NCBI GenBank assembly: GCA_018268315.1
Contig: JAFDWU010000003.1
Location: 123,039-187,038 of the forward strand
DNA: 64,000 nt
Direction: 5' to 3'
Origin: Armatimonadota bacterium
GTDB taxonomy: Bacteria; Armatimonadota; Fimbriimonadia; Fimbriimonadales; Fimbriimonadaceae
In this document: in pieces, positions 17,362-26,802 of the stretch
Layout: every line of letters begins with the position of its first letter
Position numbering within the stretch: the first letter of the stretch is position 1
Made by a program: the position numbers and the translations under genes
The notes under the pieces: model-generated
What the model saw: only the letters and a program-made list of their open reading frames with translations
The model's database searches: none
Told to the model about the DNA's origin: nothing

Positions 17362-17526
17362 CCTAGCCCCTCTTCTCCTGTCTTAGCGCCGCTCGCCCAT
17401 TACTTTTCTGGGCTTCCCCTCAGCGGCTTGCTTGACTGAATGTCTGACATTTGCAATATTCCTGGGCTGGATGGGTTACGGGCAAGGATAATTACTAGTT
17501 CTTGGCAAGGTACGATTTAGGGGTCC

Positions 17527-19458
17527 ATGCCCTTCACCCTTGACGAGGCCCAGTGTCACGATCTGGCGATCAGCGCGCAGAGAGAGTGGATTCTTACAAA
17601 CGGCCTTGGCGGGTACGCAATGGGTACCCCTTCTGGAGTCAACACCCGCCGTTATCACGGCTTGCTTGTCGCCGCCATTCGACCGCCAGATAACCGCATG
17701 GTGCTGCTAGACAGCGTGGACGCTTTTGTGGAGAAGGATGGGCCCCCGGTCGGGCTTAGCTCGCATCAGTATCCCGGAGCCGTGTTCCCCGATGGCTACC
17801 TGAACCTGCAATCGTTTTCCACCGACCTCAATTCGGCGACGTGGATCTATCGAAACGGCGACATTTGCATTGAGCAAATGCTTGTGATGACCAAGGGCGA
17901 GAACACCGTCACCCTTCGCTATAAGAACGACGGCACGGTTCCCGTGCAGCTTACGCTGCGTCCGCTGGTTTGCCATAAGCCGTACCACACCAACTTCCGG
18001 GAATCACAGTCGTATCCGGATAACACCACCTTCAACAAGAACGTAACCGAGATCACCGATCGCGGTGTCTCGCTCTTCCTGAAGCACGAGGGGGCGAACC
18101 GGCTGCCGGTTCAGGGCTGGTACTACCGATTTGAGCATGCACGCGAATCCGAGCGCGGTCTAGATTCGCGTGACGATCTCTATTGTCCCGTCGAACTGAG
18201 ATACGAGTTGCTGCCGGGTGAAACCGCCGAACTGGTGGCCTCGGATCATGACGGCGCGCAAGCTGCGCCAGCTGTAGCGGCTGGGGCATCCGTAGAGCTC
18301 AAAGAGCAGCTAATGGCCACCGCCGATCTCTTCTTCGTCCAGTGCTCGCAGCGAAACTCCTTAATCGCGGGCTACCCGTGGTTCACCGATTGGGGCCGAG
18401 ACACGATGATCTCGATTCCCGGCCTCTGCGTGGCAACCGGTCGGCTTGCGGAGGGCAGGAAGATCGTTCGAGATTACGCTGCCGCGCGGTACCAGGGCTT
18501 GATACCGAATCGCTTTGCCGAGGATGAGGCGCCTTCGTTCAATACAGTGGACGCGACCCTGTGGATGGCGAACGCCATGTACGCCCTGCTGCAAGCCGAG
18601 TGGGATATCGCTTTTGCCAATGAGTGCCTGGAAATCCTGCACGACGTGGTGGACTGGCACTTCAAGGGCACGCTGTACGGCATCAAGGTCGACCCGCAAG
18701 ACGGGTTGCTGACCCAGGGCCAGGACGGCCTTCAGCTAACCTGGATGGATGCCAAAGTGGGTGACTGGGTCGTTACGCCGCGCCACGGCAAGCCGGTAGA
18801 GGTCAACGGACTTTGGGTGAACCTTCTGCGGGTAACTGACTGGATATCGCGCAAGCTGAAGAAGGAAGGAAACGTGTTCGCCAATGCCGCCGCTAAGGCC
18901 GAAGCGAGTTTCGACAGCAAGTTTTGGCACGAGCAGCGGGGGCACTACCTGGACACGGTCGATCCCGGCGATGCAAGCCTTCGTCCCAACCAGGTTATCG
19001 CGATGTCGCTCCCATTTTCGCCTTGCAAGCCGGAGCACGCCACCCGGGCTTTAGGCCTCGTCGCCAGCGAGCTACTGACCCCTTGCGGGCTACGCTCACT
19101 TGGCCCACATGAGCCGGGATACCGCGGCCGGTACGACGGCCCGCTGACCGAAATGGATGCCTCGTACCATCAGGGCACGGTGTGGCCCTGGCTCCTTGGT
19201 CCATTCGTGAGTGCGCTGTTGAAGTTTCAGCCTGATAGCCCGCTGTGCGGGCAGGCGTTGGGGCATTGCCAGCAGATGCTGACGGATTACGGGCTCGGGG
19301 GCATCGCCGAGGTTTACGATGGCGATGAGCCCCAGCGCCCAAACGGATGCCCTTGGCAGGCGTGGAATGTGGCCGAATTACTAAGGGTCACTAAAGAAAT
19401 TTCAGCAAACTCGGGTTCAGGCGTCACAATCGCGTCCCCAAAAGCTAAGAGTAAGTAG
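17527..19458 (+). CDS. Glycogen debranching enzyme (amylo-alpha-1,6-glucosidase, GH133)
   Basis: 643 residues. The N-terminal GDE_N domain has the family opening 'REWILTNGLGGYAMGTPSGVNTRRYHGLL' (in two parts, residues ~18-45). The catalytic (alpha/alpha)6 barrel shows 'GYPWFTDWGRDTMISIPGL' (~280), 'NTVDATLWMANAMYALLQ', 'LTWMDAKVGDWVVTPRHG', 'ASYHQGTVWPWLLGPF' and 'GGIAEVYDGDEPQRPNGCP'. It hydrolyses alpha-1,6 branches of glycogen limit dextrin. No signal peptide, so it acts in the cytoplasm. No other glycogen gene adjoins; a secreted PEP-CTERM gene follows 18 bases later. Confidence 0.93.
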   Translation: MPFTLDEAQCHDLAISAQREWILTNGLGGYAMGTPSGVNTRRYHGLLVAAIRPPDNRMVLLDSVDAFVEKDGPPVGLSSHQYPGAVFPDGYLNLQSFSTDLNSATWIYRNGDICIEQMLVMTKGENTVTLRYKNDGTVPVQLTLRPLVCHKPYHTNFRESQSYPDNTTFNKNVTEITDRGVSLFLKHEGANRLPVQGWYYRFEHARESERGLDSRDDLYCPVELRYELLPGETAELVASDHDGAQAAPAVAAGASVELKEQLMATADLFFVQCSQRNSLIAGYPWFTDWGRDTMISIPGLCVATGRLAEGRKIVRDYAAARYQGLIPNRFAEDEAPSFNTVDATLWMANAMYALLQAEWDIAFANECLEILHDVVDWHFKGTLYGIKVDPQDGLLTQGQDGLQLTWMDAKVGDWVVTPRHGKPVEVNGLWVNLLRVTDWISRKLKKEGNVFANAAAKAEASFDSKFWHEQRGHYLDTVDPGDASLRPNQVIAMSLPFSPCKPEHATRALGLVASELLTPCGLRSLGPHEPGYRGRYDGPLTEMDASYHQGTVWPWLLGPFVSALLKFQPDSPLCGQALGHCQQMLTDYGLGGIAEVYDGDEPQRPNGCPWQAWNVAELLRVTKEISANSGSGVTIASPKAKSK

Positions 19459-19476
19459 CTTTTGAGGTGAACACGA

Positions 19477-20193
19477 ATGAAACTTCGCATTTATATGCCC
19501 TTTGCGGCACTTGCTATTGCTTGCCTAGCGCAAGCAGACATAACTAGCTACAACGCCCACACGAATCAGGTATGCGCGGCCGGTTTCTACGATACAAGCA
19601 ACAGCACGTTCTTCTATCCACACTTCAACGGGGGTTCGCCGGCGTGGATAAACCTAAATGACAGTTTTGCAGCCTCAGGCGTTGGCGGCAAGGCAGACTA
19701 CGATATTGCGATCCAGGCTGCCGATGCTTTGGACTTCGCCGGACCCTACGCCCTTCAGTTCAGTGGTAGCCACCACGGCCACACGGCTGTTCAATCAGCT
19801 GCGGATACCTACGCTTGGGGCGAGAATTTCACGGATCAGTACCTAGACTTCAACTTGAATACCGCTGGCACCGTAACCTTTAATTTTGCGGCGGCTTTCG
19901 CGGCAGTGGGCTACACGAACAACTGGATTGGCATCTATCTAGACGGCAACCAGCTTGCGGGAAACGTTAACTCTTATGTCAACACGGTGAATGTCGGAGT
20001 GGGCAACCATACGGTCCGAATGGAGATTCAGAACGAGGCCGAAACGGGCCCGAATCTGCCTTCATCGTCCTATACGTCGATGGATGCAGATTACACGGTC
20101 CTCATTCAATCAAATCCGGTGCCAGAGCCAGCATCGATGCTTGGCCTAGGCGGCCTTGCTCTCGCGGCGATCCGCCGACGAAAGCGAAACTAG
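19477..20193 (+). CDS. Secreted PEP-CTERM protein
   Basis: 238 residues. The signal peptide ends in 'ACLAQA' (about residue 20). The body is rich in Asn, Ala, Gly and aromatic residues and probably folds as a beta sandwich ('NNWIGIYLDGNQLAG', 'GNHTVRMEIQNEAE'), resembling carbohydrate-binding modules; this is an inference. The tail is VPEPASM, a hydrophobic helix and RRRKR, the PEP-CTERM exosortase tag. A ribosome site (GAGGTG) precedes the ATG. Specific function unknown. Confidence 0.8.
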   Translation: MKLRIYMPFAALAIACLAQADITSYNAHTNQVCAAGFYDTSNSTFFYPHFNGGSPAWINLNDSFAASGVGGKADYDIAIQAADALDFAGPYALQFSGSHHGHTAVQSAADTYAWGENFTDQYLDFNLNTAGTVTFNFAAAFAAVGYTNNWIGIYLDGNQLAGNVNSYVNTVNVGVGNHTVRMEIQNEAETGPNLPSSSYTSMDADYTVLIQSNPVPEPASMLGLGGLALAAIRRRKRN

Positions 20194-20212
20194 CGCGTAA
20201 GGGGTGGCGGCG

Positions 20213-21751
20213 TTAGAAGTCGCCGCCACCGCCTCCGCCAAAATCTCCACCACCACCAAAGTCTCCGCCGCCGAAATCGCTGCCGCCACCGGAATCTCCG
20301 CCGCCCCAGTCGTTTCCGCCGAAGTCGGCGCCACCGGAGCCGAAATCTGCGCTGCCAGAGCCCGTATCACCCCACGATCCGCCGTCATTGTAGTAATCGC
20401 GCTGGCCAGTCCACGGCATGCCGTCGTAGCCTGCGTAAGTCGGCCACATGGTTCGGCGCGGCATAAAGATTTCGCTGAGCAGCATGCCGCCGAGGAATCC
20501 GGTTCCCGCCGACCACAGCGGCGAATAGGAGGGTTGGTTCCAGTAGTTCGTGTAAGGGTTGTAGCCCTGGGCCATGAACCACGGCTGCATTCCACCGCCC
20601 ATATCCACGGTGCGAACTTGAGGAACGCGGCCATTTCGAATGGTGGCAACATCGTCGGCGCATGCGAGCACCTTTCGCTTCTGGCCTTCCACAACCACAT
20701 CCACCGGAGTCAGCTCGTTGATCGAGGAAGGGCGCGAGCAGAAGTAGCACACGCCGCGTTCATTATCAGGAATCTGCATTGGATCGAACCGCGGCGCCAT
20801 CGGCGCGACGACGGGCGGGGCGGAGCCGAGCACGGTCGGCCCGTTCTCGACGCGCATTGCAAGCTCGGTGCCTCCGGTTGCCTGGTTCACAAACTGGCGA
20901 GCGGTTCCTGCCTTCTGAATGGCGTCCTCGTAGAAGGTTTGCGCCCGCTCCACATCTTGAACCGAGTGAGCAGTGTTGAACATACTGTCGCCTTGATCCA
21001 GCGCGGCGGCTGCCGACATGCGAGCGTCTCGAGCCGCCGAGGTCTCAGGTGATTCTGGAAGCAGTTCAAGGTAGTTGTCCGCGTAGCTGATGGCGTTGAT
21101 GGCATCGGTCCGAATGGCCTTAACCTGGGATTTGCGGTGGTTCAGGACCGCCATGCCGCTGATGGAGCGGAAAAGCAGTAAGCCCGCAACTCCTAGCGCG
21201 CCGATCGTCAGGATGGAGCCGATGGGGAAGCTGGAATGGGGCTCCTGAGGGGCGGGTAGCGGCCTCGGTTGGCCTACAACTGCGGTCGTTCGGCGGGTTT
21301 GCGATGCGGAAAGCTGGTTGATGATCTGAAGCGAACCGGCGTTGATGTCTCGCTGAATAAGCGGCGCGTTTGTATTTAGGATTTCGCTGATCCGCGAGGG
21401 GCTTGCCGAATACCCCGCCGCCGAAACGCCTTTACTAGTGATGATGATTAGCGGTTCCGCAATGCCGTTGGACTTCAAGTATTCCTGCAGGGCCTTGGTG
21501 TATCCCTCGCGGGTGCCGAATACGCGACCGCTTTCCGGCAACGTCGAGGTGACGGCCATGCGTGAGTGGGTGGCGCTCAGCGCCGCGCGCAGGTTCGTTT
21601 CGTTCACCTTGCCGGTCATCGTCTTGCCGACCACCAGGCGGTCAGCCATGATTCGTGCGGCAAGCGGATCCTTCGTGAAAGCGCTCTGAGCAGTTGCGAA
21701 AGCGGGCAAAAGAAATAGCAGTAAGACGTTTGGCTTTGTGATCATCCGCAT
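20213..21751 (-). CDS. Envelope protein with N-terminal signal, one TM and Gly-rich tail
   Basis: 512 residues, not recognised. A signal peptide (LLLFLLPAFATAQS) leads into an extracytoplasmic domain of ~150 residues with 'GTREGYTKALQEYL' and 'PLIIITSKGVSAAGY'. A Pro-rich segment and one TM (~residues 185-205, 'LTIGALGVAGLLLF') follow. The cytoplasmic part begins 'HRKSQVKAIRTDAINAISYADNYL', helical, then has a CxxC ('VCYFCSRP') and 'VLACADD', a possible zinc site. The last ~65 residues are Gly/Asp/Phe repeats ending GGGGGGDF, like the tails of TPM-domain proteins, though no TPM core is seen. The Gly-rich end is low complexity. Confidence 0.7.
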   Translation of the reverse strand: MRMITKPNVLLLFLLPAFATAQSAFTKDPLAARIMADRLVVGKTMTGKVNETNLRAALSATHSRMAVTSTLPESGRVFGTREGYTKALQEYLKSNGIAEPLIIITSKGVSAAGYSASPSRISEILNTNAPLIQRDINAGSLQIINQLSASQTRRTTAVVGQPRPLPAPQEPHSSFPIGSILTIGALGVAGLLLFRSISGMAVLNHRKSQVKAIRTDAINAISYADNYLELLPESPETSAARDARMSAAAALDQGDSMFNTAHSVQDVERAQTFYEDAIQKAGTARQFVNQATGGTELAMRVENGPTVLGSAPPVVAPMAPRFDPMQIPDNERGVCYFCSRPSSINELTPVDVVVEGQKRKVLACADDVATIRNGRVPQVRTVDMGGGMQPWFMAQGYNPYTNYWNQPSYSPLWSAGTGFLGGMLLSEIFMPRRTMWPTYAGYDGMPWTGQRDYYNDGGSWGDTGSGSADFGSGGADFGGNDWGGGDSGGGSDFGGGDFGGGGDFGGGGGGDF

Positions 21752-21790
21752 AGTCTTACGTTCGCTTGCCGCGAAGCGATGCGCGAAGAC

Positions 21791-22180
21791 CTAGGGACGT
21801 GGCTTAACCGTTTGATGCACGGCGGATGGCGCGGCTTCCGGGGCGGGCCGCGCGGGTTTTGTGAACATCGAAAGGATCATGATCGTCGCCGCTGCAACAA
21901 CCGCAAGCGCGATAAAACTTGCGACCGCAATGCTGAGGGCGTGCTCCGCCTCGGAAGGCTTCTCGACGGCGGCGGCTTCGATCTGCCAGCGCTGCTTCAC
22001 CGACCAATAAAGGGATTCCGCTTCCGCATGGGAAATGCCAAGAGCCTTGGCCAGATCAGGGATTTGGGATTCGGCGGGGAGCTTCTTCAGCTTGAGCTCG
22101 GCAAACAGTTCGGCCATAGCTTTGGCTTCGTCTCGCCCAAGCTTTACCTCCGTCCGTTCAATATGTCCAGTCCCGTCCAT
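21791..22180 (-). CDS. Small hypothetical membrane protein
   Basis: 129 residues, not recognised. A soluble helical N-terminal part ('DEAKAMAELFAELKLKKLP' and 'IPDLAKALGISHAEAESLYWSVKQRW') is followed by one TM segment near residue 90-110 ('SIAVASFIALAVVAAATIMIL') and a Pro/Ala-rich tail. The 'LAKALGISHAEAESLYW' part is reminiscent of a small helix-turn-helix-like or SHOCT-like bundle, but I would not assign a function. ATG 22180 is chosen; a TTG four codons upstream is possible. The gene lies just upstream of the preceding minus-strand envelope gene. Confidence 0.6.
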   Translation of the reverse strand: MDGTGHIERTEVKLGRDEAKAMAELFAELKLKKLPAESQIPDLAKALGISHAEAESLYWSVKQRWQIEAAAVEKPSEAEHALSIAVASFIALAVVAAATIMILSMFTKPARPAPEAAPSAVHQTVKPRP

Positions 22181-22289
22181 TACTGTTGCCAATCCCTGTT
22201 ACTAATATACGATCAAGTGGCCCAAGCGGTGCAGTAAGTCCCATCAATCACTACGAGTCGATGGTCCTTTTTTGTTCCCGTGCTTGAGG

Positions 22290-23501
22290 CTAGTTATCTA
22301 GGTTGGCGACGAACTGATCTTGAATCTGGCGAGCGATCTTATCTTCGCACGCGAATTCGTTAAAGATTAGGCTGAAAACGTAGCGTTTACCGTCCTTGCG
22401 GTCGAGGTAGCCAGAATATGCGGAAACGTGGTCAAGGGTCCCGTCCTTCGCATGGATGACATGTCCCTGGCCGCGAGTCTTCATGGTGCCATGGCCATAT
22501 GTCGGGAGGGCATCCAGCCAAACCGCGGACGTGGGCTGCGCCATCTCGTAGCGAAGCAGGCTCGCTAGGAAATCGGTAGTGACCAAGTTGTGGCGGCTGA
22601 CGCCGCTGCCATCGTAAGGGGCGATGTCCGAGTTCGGGCCAAGCGCGCCTGCAAGAAACCTCTTCATTTCCGCTGCTGCCGAGTTGAAGTCCGTCTTGCG
22701 TGAGGCCATCATCAGCAGGTTTTCCGCCAGATGGTTCTGCGATGTCTCAAAGCAATTCTTAAGGGTCTGGTGCATCGAAAGGCCCTTCAAAGTCGCCTGA
22801 GGCGCCTGGTCGCGGAAGTTGACCTTGTCAAAGCTCACCTCGTCGCCGAAAAGCGACGCCACCCATCGGTCCGGCTCGGGCGCGGCGAGGGTGTCAAGCC
22901 GCTTCTCGGCCACCGGCAGCGTGCCGGTAATCACGAGAGAGCCGGTGCGCGGGTCGTAAACAACGGCTGGCGGGCCGTCGGAAGGCTTAATAACTGCACG
23001 AAGGCCGAAGTCGTGGGGCCGGAACTGGGGCGCCTTGCCATCCCACCAAATCTCCAGACCGCCTCGATCAGAGGTAATTGAAGAGATAAACGGCGCGTAG
23101 CGATTTGGGATGTCGCCAAGCTGCCAGGTGGATGGCCAGCCCGGACGGTACGCCTCCTCCAGAATCACTTTCTTAAACCGACCCAGCCTCTTCGCCACCG
23201 GCAGGTAATCGCTGATCGTGAGCTCCGGGTTTCCCTCGGATTGAATGACCAGCGTATCTCCGTTCACATGGAACAGCGTCTGCGGCTGAAAGTCGGGACC
23301 CAGCGAACCCAAAGCGAATGCCCCCGTCAGCAGCTTCTGATTGCTTGCAGGCATAACCCTCATCCCGCCGTTATGCTCGTACAGAACCTTGCCGTCCGAA
23401 TCAAGCACGGTGGCGCACACGGTGGCGCCCTTCAGGGCAGGATCGTTCAGGATCGCGTCAAGATTCGCCTGCAAGGATGTCGGCGAAAAGAGCGCGAACA
23501 C
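22290..23501 (-). CDS. dacB: D-alanyl-D-alanine carboxypeptidase/endopeptidase, PBP4 type (S13)
   Basis: 403 residues. S13 peptidases trim or cut peptidoglycan cross-links in the periplasm. The nucleophile motif SxxK is in 'MPASNQKLLTGAFALGSLG' (residue ~53). The second block is 'YDGSGVSRHNLVTTDFL' and the third is 'HVIHAKDGTLDHVSAYSGYL'. In this family the third motif is normally KTG; here it reads KDG. The only available start is GTG 23501, because TAA of the upstream nuoI lies in the same frame two codons earlier. This leaves only ~12 residues before the catalytic domain, too few for a clear signal peptide. Both points are unusual. Confidence 0.85.
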   Translation of the reverse strand: MFALFSPTSLQANLDAILNDPALKGATVCATVLDSDGKVLYEHNGGMRVMPASNQKLLTGAFALGSLGPDFQPQTLFHVNGDTLVIQSEGNPELTISDYLPVAKRLGRFKKVILEEAYRPGWPSTWQLGDIPNRYAPFISSITSDRGGLEIWWDGKAPQFRPHDFGLRAVIKPSDGPPAVVYDPRTGSLVITGTLPVAEKRLDTLAAPEPDRWVASLFGDEVSFDKVNFRDQAPQATLKGLSMHQTLKNCFETSQNHLAENLLMMASRKTDFNSAAAEMKRFLAGALGPNSDIAPYDGSGVSRHNLVTTDFLASLLRYEMAQPTSAVWLDALPTYGHGTMKTRGQGHVIHAKDGTLDHVSAYSGYLDRKDGKRYVFSLIFNEFACEDKIARQIQDQFVANLDN

Positions 23502-23507
23502 GGCAGC

Positions 23508-23969
23508 TTAGGCGTCTTGGCTCTTCGGTAGCGGATCAAGCAGCATCTGCTTTGTGTAAACAAAGTCCTCGCGCTTGTAATTCGCTAGTTCGAAGTTCTT
23601 CTCAAGGACGATTGCGCCGGTGGGACAGGCTTCCTGGCAGTAACCGCAGAAGATGCAGCGGATCATGTTGATCTCGTACCGCACCGCATAGCGTTCGCCC
23701 GGGGAATACCTCTCGGTATCCGTGTTTTCGGCCGCCTGCACGTAGATGCAGCGCGCCGGACACGCGCCCGCGCAAAGCGAGCATCCGATGCACTTCTCAA
23801 GGCCGCTGTCGTACCGCTTCAGGGCGTGACGCCAGCGCGTTCGCGGGTATTGCTCCCGCTTCTGCTCGGGGTACATCACGGTGACCTTCTTGTGCTTCAG
23901 CCGCCGCGCAGTGATTCCAAAGCCCGCGATGAGGGGCTTGGCAACGTCTCGAAATAGCTCTACGCTCAT
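23508..23969 (-). CDS. nuoI: NADH-quinone oxidoreductase subunit I (NuoI)
   Basis: 153 residues. Two 4Fe-4S ferredoxin motifs are visible: '[16 protein letters not shown]' and '[16 protein letters not shown]', which hold clusters N6a and N6b in the hydrophilic arm of complex I. The N-terminal stretch '[20 protein letters not shown]'-like (about residues 25-45) matches NuoI. The gene is coupled to nuoB by an ATGA overlap; dacB follows seven bases after the stop. Other complex I subunits are not in the window. Confidence 0.94.
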   Translation of the reverse strand: MSVELFRDVAKPLIAGFGITARRLKHKKVTVMYPEQKREQYPRTRWRHALKRYDSGLEKCIGCSLCAGACPARCIYVQAAENTDTERYSPGERYAVRYEINMIRCIFCGYCQEACPTGAIVLEKNFELANYKREDFVYTKQMLLDPLPKSQDA

Positions 23970-24547
23970 CGCACCTTCTCCAATTCCTGGCCGCCGGTTA
24001 TACCTTCAAATAGCCGCAGCTCCTTGAATGAGCCTGACCGTTGGGCTTTGATCTTGCGCTGAAGCTGCATGAACGCGAAAATGAGCGCGTCGGGTGATGG
24101 CGGGCAACCTGGTACGTAAATGTCCACCGGCACCACTTGGTCTGCCCCTTGGACAATTGCGTAGTTGTTGTAAACGCCGCCAGAGCTGGCGCATGCTCCC
24201 ATCGAAATCACCCACTTGGGTTCCGGCATCTGGTCGTAAATCTGTCGGAGCACCGGAGCCATCTTCTTGGATAGCCGCCCGGCGATGATCATCACGTCCG
24301 CCTGCCTCGGGGTGGCTCTAAAGGCTTCCGAGCCGAAGCGGGATAGATCGAAGCGTGACGCGACCGTGCTCATCATCTCGATGGCGCAACACGCAAGGCC
24401 AAAGGTCAACGGCCAAAGCGAATTTGCGCGCGCTTGTCCAATGAGGTAGTCGGCGCTGGCAAGGACGACATTGCCTCCCTTCTGCATTCCATGCAGGACG
24501 GGAGTGGAACTGTCATGCAAAACGATGGTTTCAACGCGCTGTGGCAT
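23966..24547 (-). CDS. nuoB: NADH-quinone oxidoreductase subunit B (NuoB)
   Basis: 193 residues. NuoB carries cluster N2, the last iron-sulfur centre before quinone. The tandem cysteines in '[12 protein letters not shown]', the '[16 protein letters not shown]' loop and '[20 protein letters not shown]' provide the ligands. It is placed next to nuoI alone, without nuoC, nuoD and nuoH between them, so the complex I genes are dispersed or partly duplicated in this genome. Confidence 0.95.
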   Translation of the reverse strand: MPQRVETIVLHDSSTPVLHGMQKGGNVVLASADYLIGQARANSLWPLTFGLACCAIEMMSTVASRFDLSRFGSEAFRATPRQADVMIIAGRLSKKMAPVLRQIYDQMPEPKWVISMGACASSGGVYNNYAIVQGADQVVPVDIYVPGCPPSPDALIFAFMQLQRKIKAQRSGSFKELRLFEGITGGQELEKVR

Positions 24548-24676
24548 CTGTTCTTATTGTGGCCGAATTCACGGCTCCATCACTAATACGTTCAACGCCC
24601 TTCAAGTTCAGCGGAATTTTTAATTGAAGAGACTGATCCTTTTGCGGTGTTTTTCGTCGCTACAATGAGGGTAGAG

Positions 24677-26152
24677 ATGGACACAAGGGCGAAGATCACT
24701 CATTTATTGAACCGGCTTGGGCTGGGAGCGAACGAGCAGGAGATCGATGCGTTGATGCCTTACGGCGCCGATGGCGCCGCTCGAAAGCTCATCAATTACG
24801 AGCACACTCCCGACCGATTTCCAGTCGACCCTACCGAGTTGGTACTTCATGATCGAGATGCCAACGTTTCGCTTGAACCGCACCGATACGCCCTATGGTG
24901 GATTCTCCGCATGGCGGCAACCCAGCGCCCGCTAGAAGAGAAGATGACCCTGTTCTGGCACAACCACTTTGCCGTCAGTGGCGCTAAGGTCGAGTTTGGC
25001 CCCGCGATGCTGGACTACTTAAACATCCTACGAAAGCATGCTGTAGGCAACTTTTCTGAACTCACCTACGAAATCAGCCGCTCGCCAGCAATGCTGCACT
25101 GGCTGGACGCCGAGATCAGCCACAAAACGCATCCAAACGAGAACTTTGGCCGTGAGCTGATGGAGCTTTTCACGCTCGGCATCGGCAACTACACCGAAAA
25201 GGATGTGAAAGAGGTCAGCCGCTGCTTCACGACGTGGGGCGTGCGCTACCCGTATTACGAATTGGGCAAGATGCCGGAGCGGGACAAGGTGATGAAGATG
25301 TCCGACGCCGACATGCCGATGATCGCCTTTACCGAGTGTCCGTACCTTGCCGATACCGGGCCGAAGACGGTGCTTGGCGTAACCCGGCGCTTCGACGACA
25401 AGTCGATGATCCAATTCCTATGCGAGAACCCGATCACCGCCAAGCGGCTGATGAAGAAGCTGTGGGCGTTCATGGCCTATGAAAATCCCGAAGACAAGGT
25501 GGTGGATCATCTGGCCAACAAGTTCGTTGCCTCCAAACTGGAGATGAAGCCGGTGCTGGCGGAGATGGTATCGATGCCGGAGTTCTGGAGCGATAGGGCG
25601 GTCGGCACGATGATCAAGAGCCCGGTGAGCTTCACGATCGGCGCGATGCGCCAGTTTAAGGTTGGGGAGCACTTCCTGGGCATGCGCGCGCAAGGCGCGA
25701 CATACGAAACGCCGCTGAACGCCCAGCTTGTCGGCCAGTTGTACGGCGCGTTTACGCTTCTGCATAATCAGGGCCTCGCGCCGCTTTTCCCGCCAGACGT
25801 TTCCGGCTGGCGTTGGGGCAGCGCCTGGGTTGGCGCTTCGGCAATGCTGGAGCGGCAGCGCATCGCAAACTATCTGTACAACGGCACCAAGCAGGGAAGA
25901 ATTAGCTCCAAGTGGATCAGGCCGCTTAACGAGGCAGCAAAGGGCAAAGACTCGGAGTGGCTCGTCGATCGCGTTTGCGAAACGATGACAATCACCCTGC
26001 CGAAGGCTCAGAAGGATGCACTCGTGGAGAGCATGAAGAAGAAGGGCGTCGATGTGGCGCTTAAAGATCCGAAGGCTAAGACGCCTCCAGCGTTAATTGT
26101 TCAGCCTTTGATTCGCGTCCTCGCGGCGTCGCCTGAGTATCAGCTCTGCTGA
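24677..26152 (+). CDS. DUF1800 family protein
   Basis: 491 residues. DUF1800 hallmarks are present: 'ITHLLNRLGLGANEQEIDAL' at the N-terminus, 'EKMTLFWHNHFAVS', 'NFGRELMELFTLGIGNYTEKDVKEVSRCFT', and 'LGQ/NP-type' C-terminal 'FPPDVSGWRWGSAW'. These proteins are common in planctomycetes, acidobacteria and armatimonads, usually beside a DUF1501 gene; none is present here. Unlike many relatives there is no obvious signal peptide. ATG 24677 is preferred since GAGGGTAGAG precedes it; ATG 24665 and GTG 24647 are alternatives. The 3' end overlaps the convergent PEP-CTERM gene by 13 bases. Confidence 0.85.
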   Translation: MDTRAKITHLLNRLGLGANEQEIDALMPYGADGAARKLINYEHTPDRFPVDPTELVLHDRDANVSLEPHRYALWWILRMAATQRPLEEKMTLFWHNHFAVSGAKVEFGPAMLDYLNILRKHAVGNFSELTYEISRSPAMLHWLDAEISHKTHPNENFGRELMELFTLGIGNYTEKDVKEVSRCFTTWGVRYPYYELGKMPERDKVMKMSDADMPMIAFTECPYLADTGPKTVLGVTRRFDDKSMIQFLCENPITAKRLMKKLWAFMAYENPEDKVVDHLANKFVASKLEMKPVLAEMVSMPEFWSDRAVGTMIKSPVSFTIGAMRQFKVGEHFLGMRAQGATYETPLNAQLVGQLYGAFTLLHNQGLAPLFPPDVSGWRWGSAWVGASAMLERQRIANYLYNGTKQGRISSKWIRPLNEAAKGKDSEWLVDRVCETMTITLPKAQKDALVESMKKKGVDVALKDPKAKTPPALIVQPLIRVLAASPEYQLC

Positions 26153-26802
26153 GAGCGCTTCCTACCAAGCGCGATTGCACCCAGCGCTAGCGCCAGCAGG
26201 CTGCTAGGTTCCGGAACCGCGCCATCGTACTCGACGTTGTCGATGACCGGGCTCCAATTGCGCGAGCCCGTCACGATAACCTTGGCGATTCCATTTCCTT
26301 CGCTTTCCCACCCAAGGAATGAATAGTCGGGGTAGCCGCCGGTGCGGAAACTGACCGTCCCCAGGAGATGGTTCTGTGAATCATAGGCGGCCATGTAGCC
26401 AACATCGATGAAGCCAGCATAATTGGTGACATCCAAGCCAACCGCCCTCATGGGGCGCTCAAACTGAATTCCGATTGAAGCGGACCCGGCAAGGAGTTTC
26501 TGGCTCTCCAAGCCGTAGAATCCGGGCTCCGGCAGGAATAGATCGTTTGCGTAGTTGCGTGCCCCGGCGTTGTAATAGCTCGCGCCCTTGTGGACGACAC
26601 CCGCGTAGCCCTGAATATCTACCAAGTAATTCAAGGAACCGTAGATGTTCACCTGATTGCCAGAGCCGAAGGAAACCAAGTCGAACGTATCAAGCGTCGT
26701 ATGGTTGTTCAGGATGGTCTTTAGGTCTCCGCGGTTGGTAACGCGCTGCGCAGGCAGCAGGGCCACTGAAGCTAAAGCAAGAGCAATGAGGCAAAAGCGC
26801 AT
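26140..26802 (-). CDS. Secreted PEP-CTERM protein
   Basis: 220 residues. Signal peptide 'LIALALASVALLPAQ', a beta-rich body ('IGIQFERPMRAVGLDVTNYAGF' and 'TVSFRTGGYPDYSFLGWESEGNGIAKVIV') and a PEP-CTERM tag VPEPSSLLALALGAIALGRKR. The central pattern resembles secreted domains in which a carbohydrate-binding-like sandwich precedes the sorting tag. Function unknown. Confidence 0.82.
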   Translation of the reverse strand: MRFCLIALALASVALLPAQRVTNRGDLKTILNNHTTLDTFDLVSFGSGNQVNIYGSLNYLVDIQGYAGVVHKGASYYNAGARNYANDLFLPEPGFYGLESQKLLAGSASIGIQFERPMRAVGLDVTNYAGFIDVGYMAAYDSQNHLLGTVSFRTGGYPDYSFLGWESEGNGIAKVIVTGSRNWSPVIDNVEYDGAVPEPSSLLALALGAIALGRKRSQQS

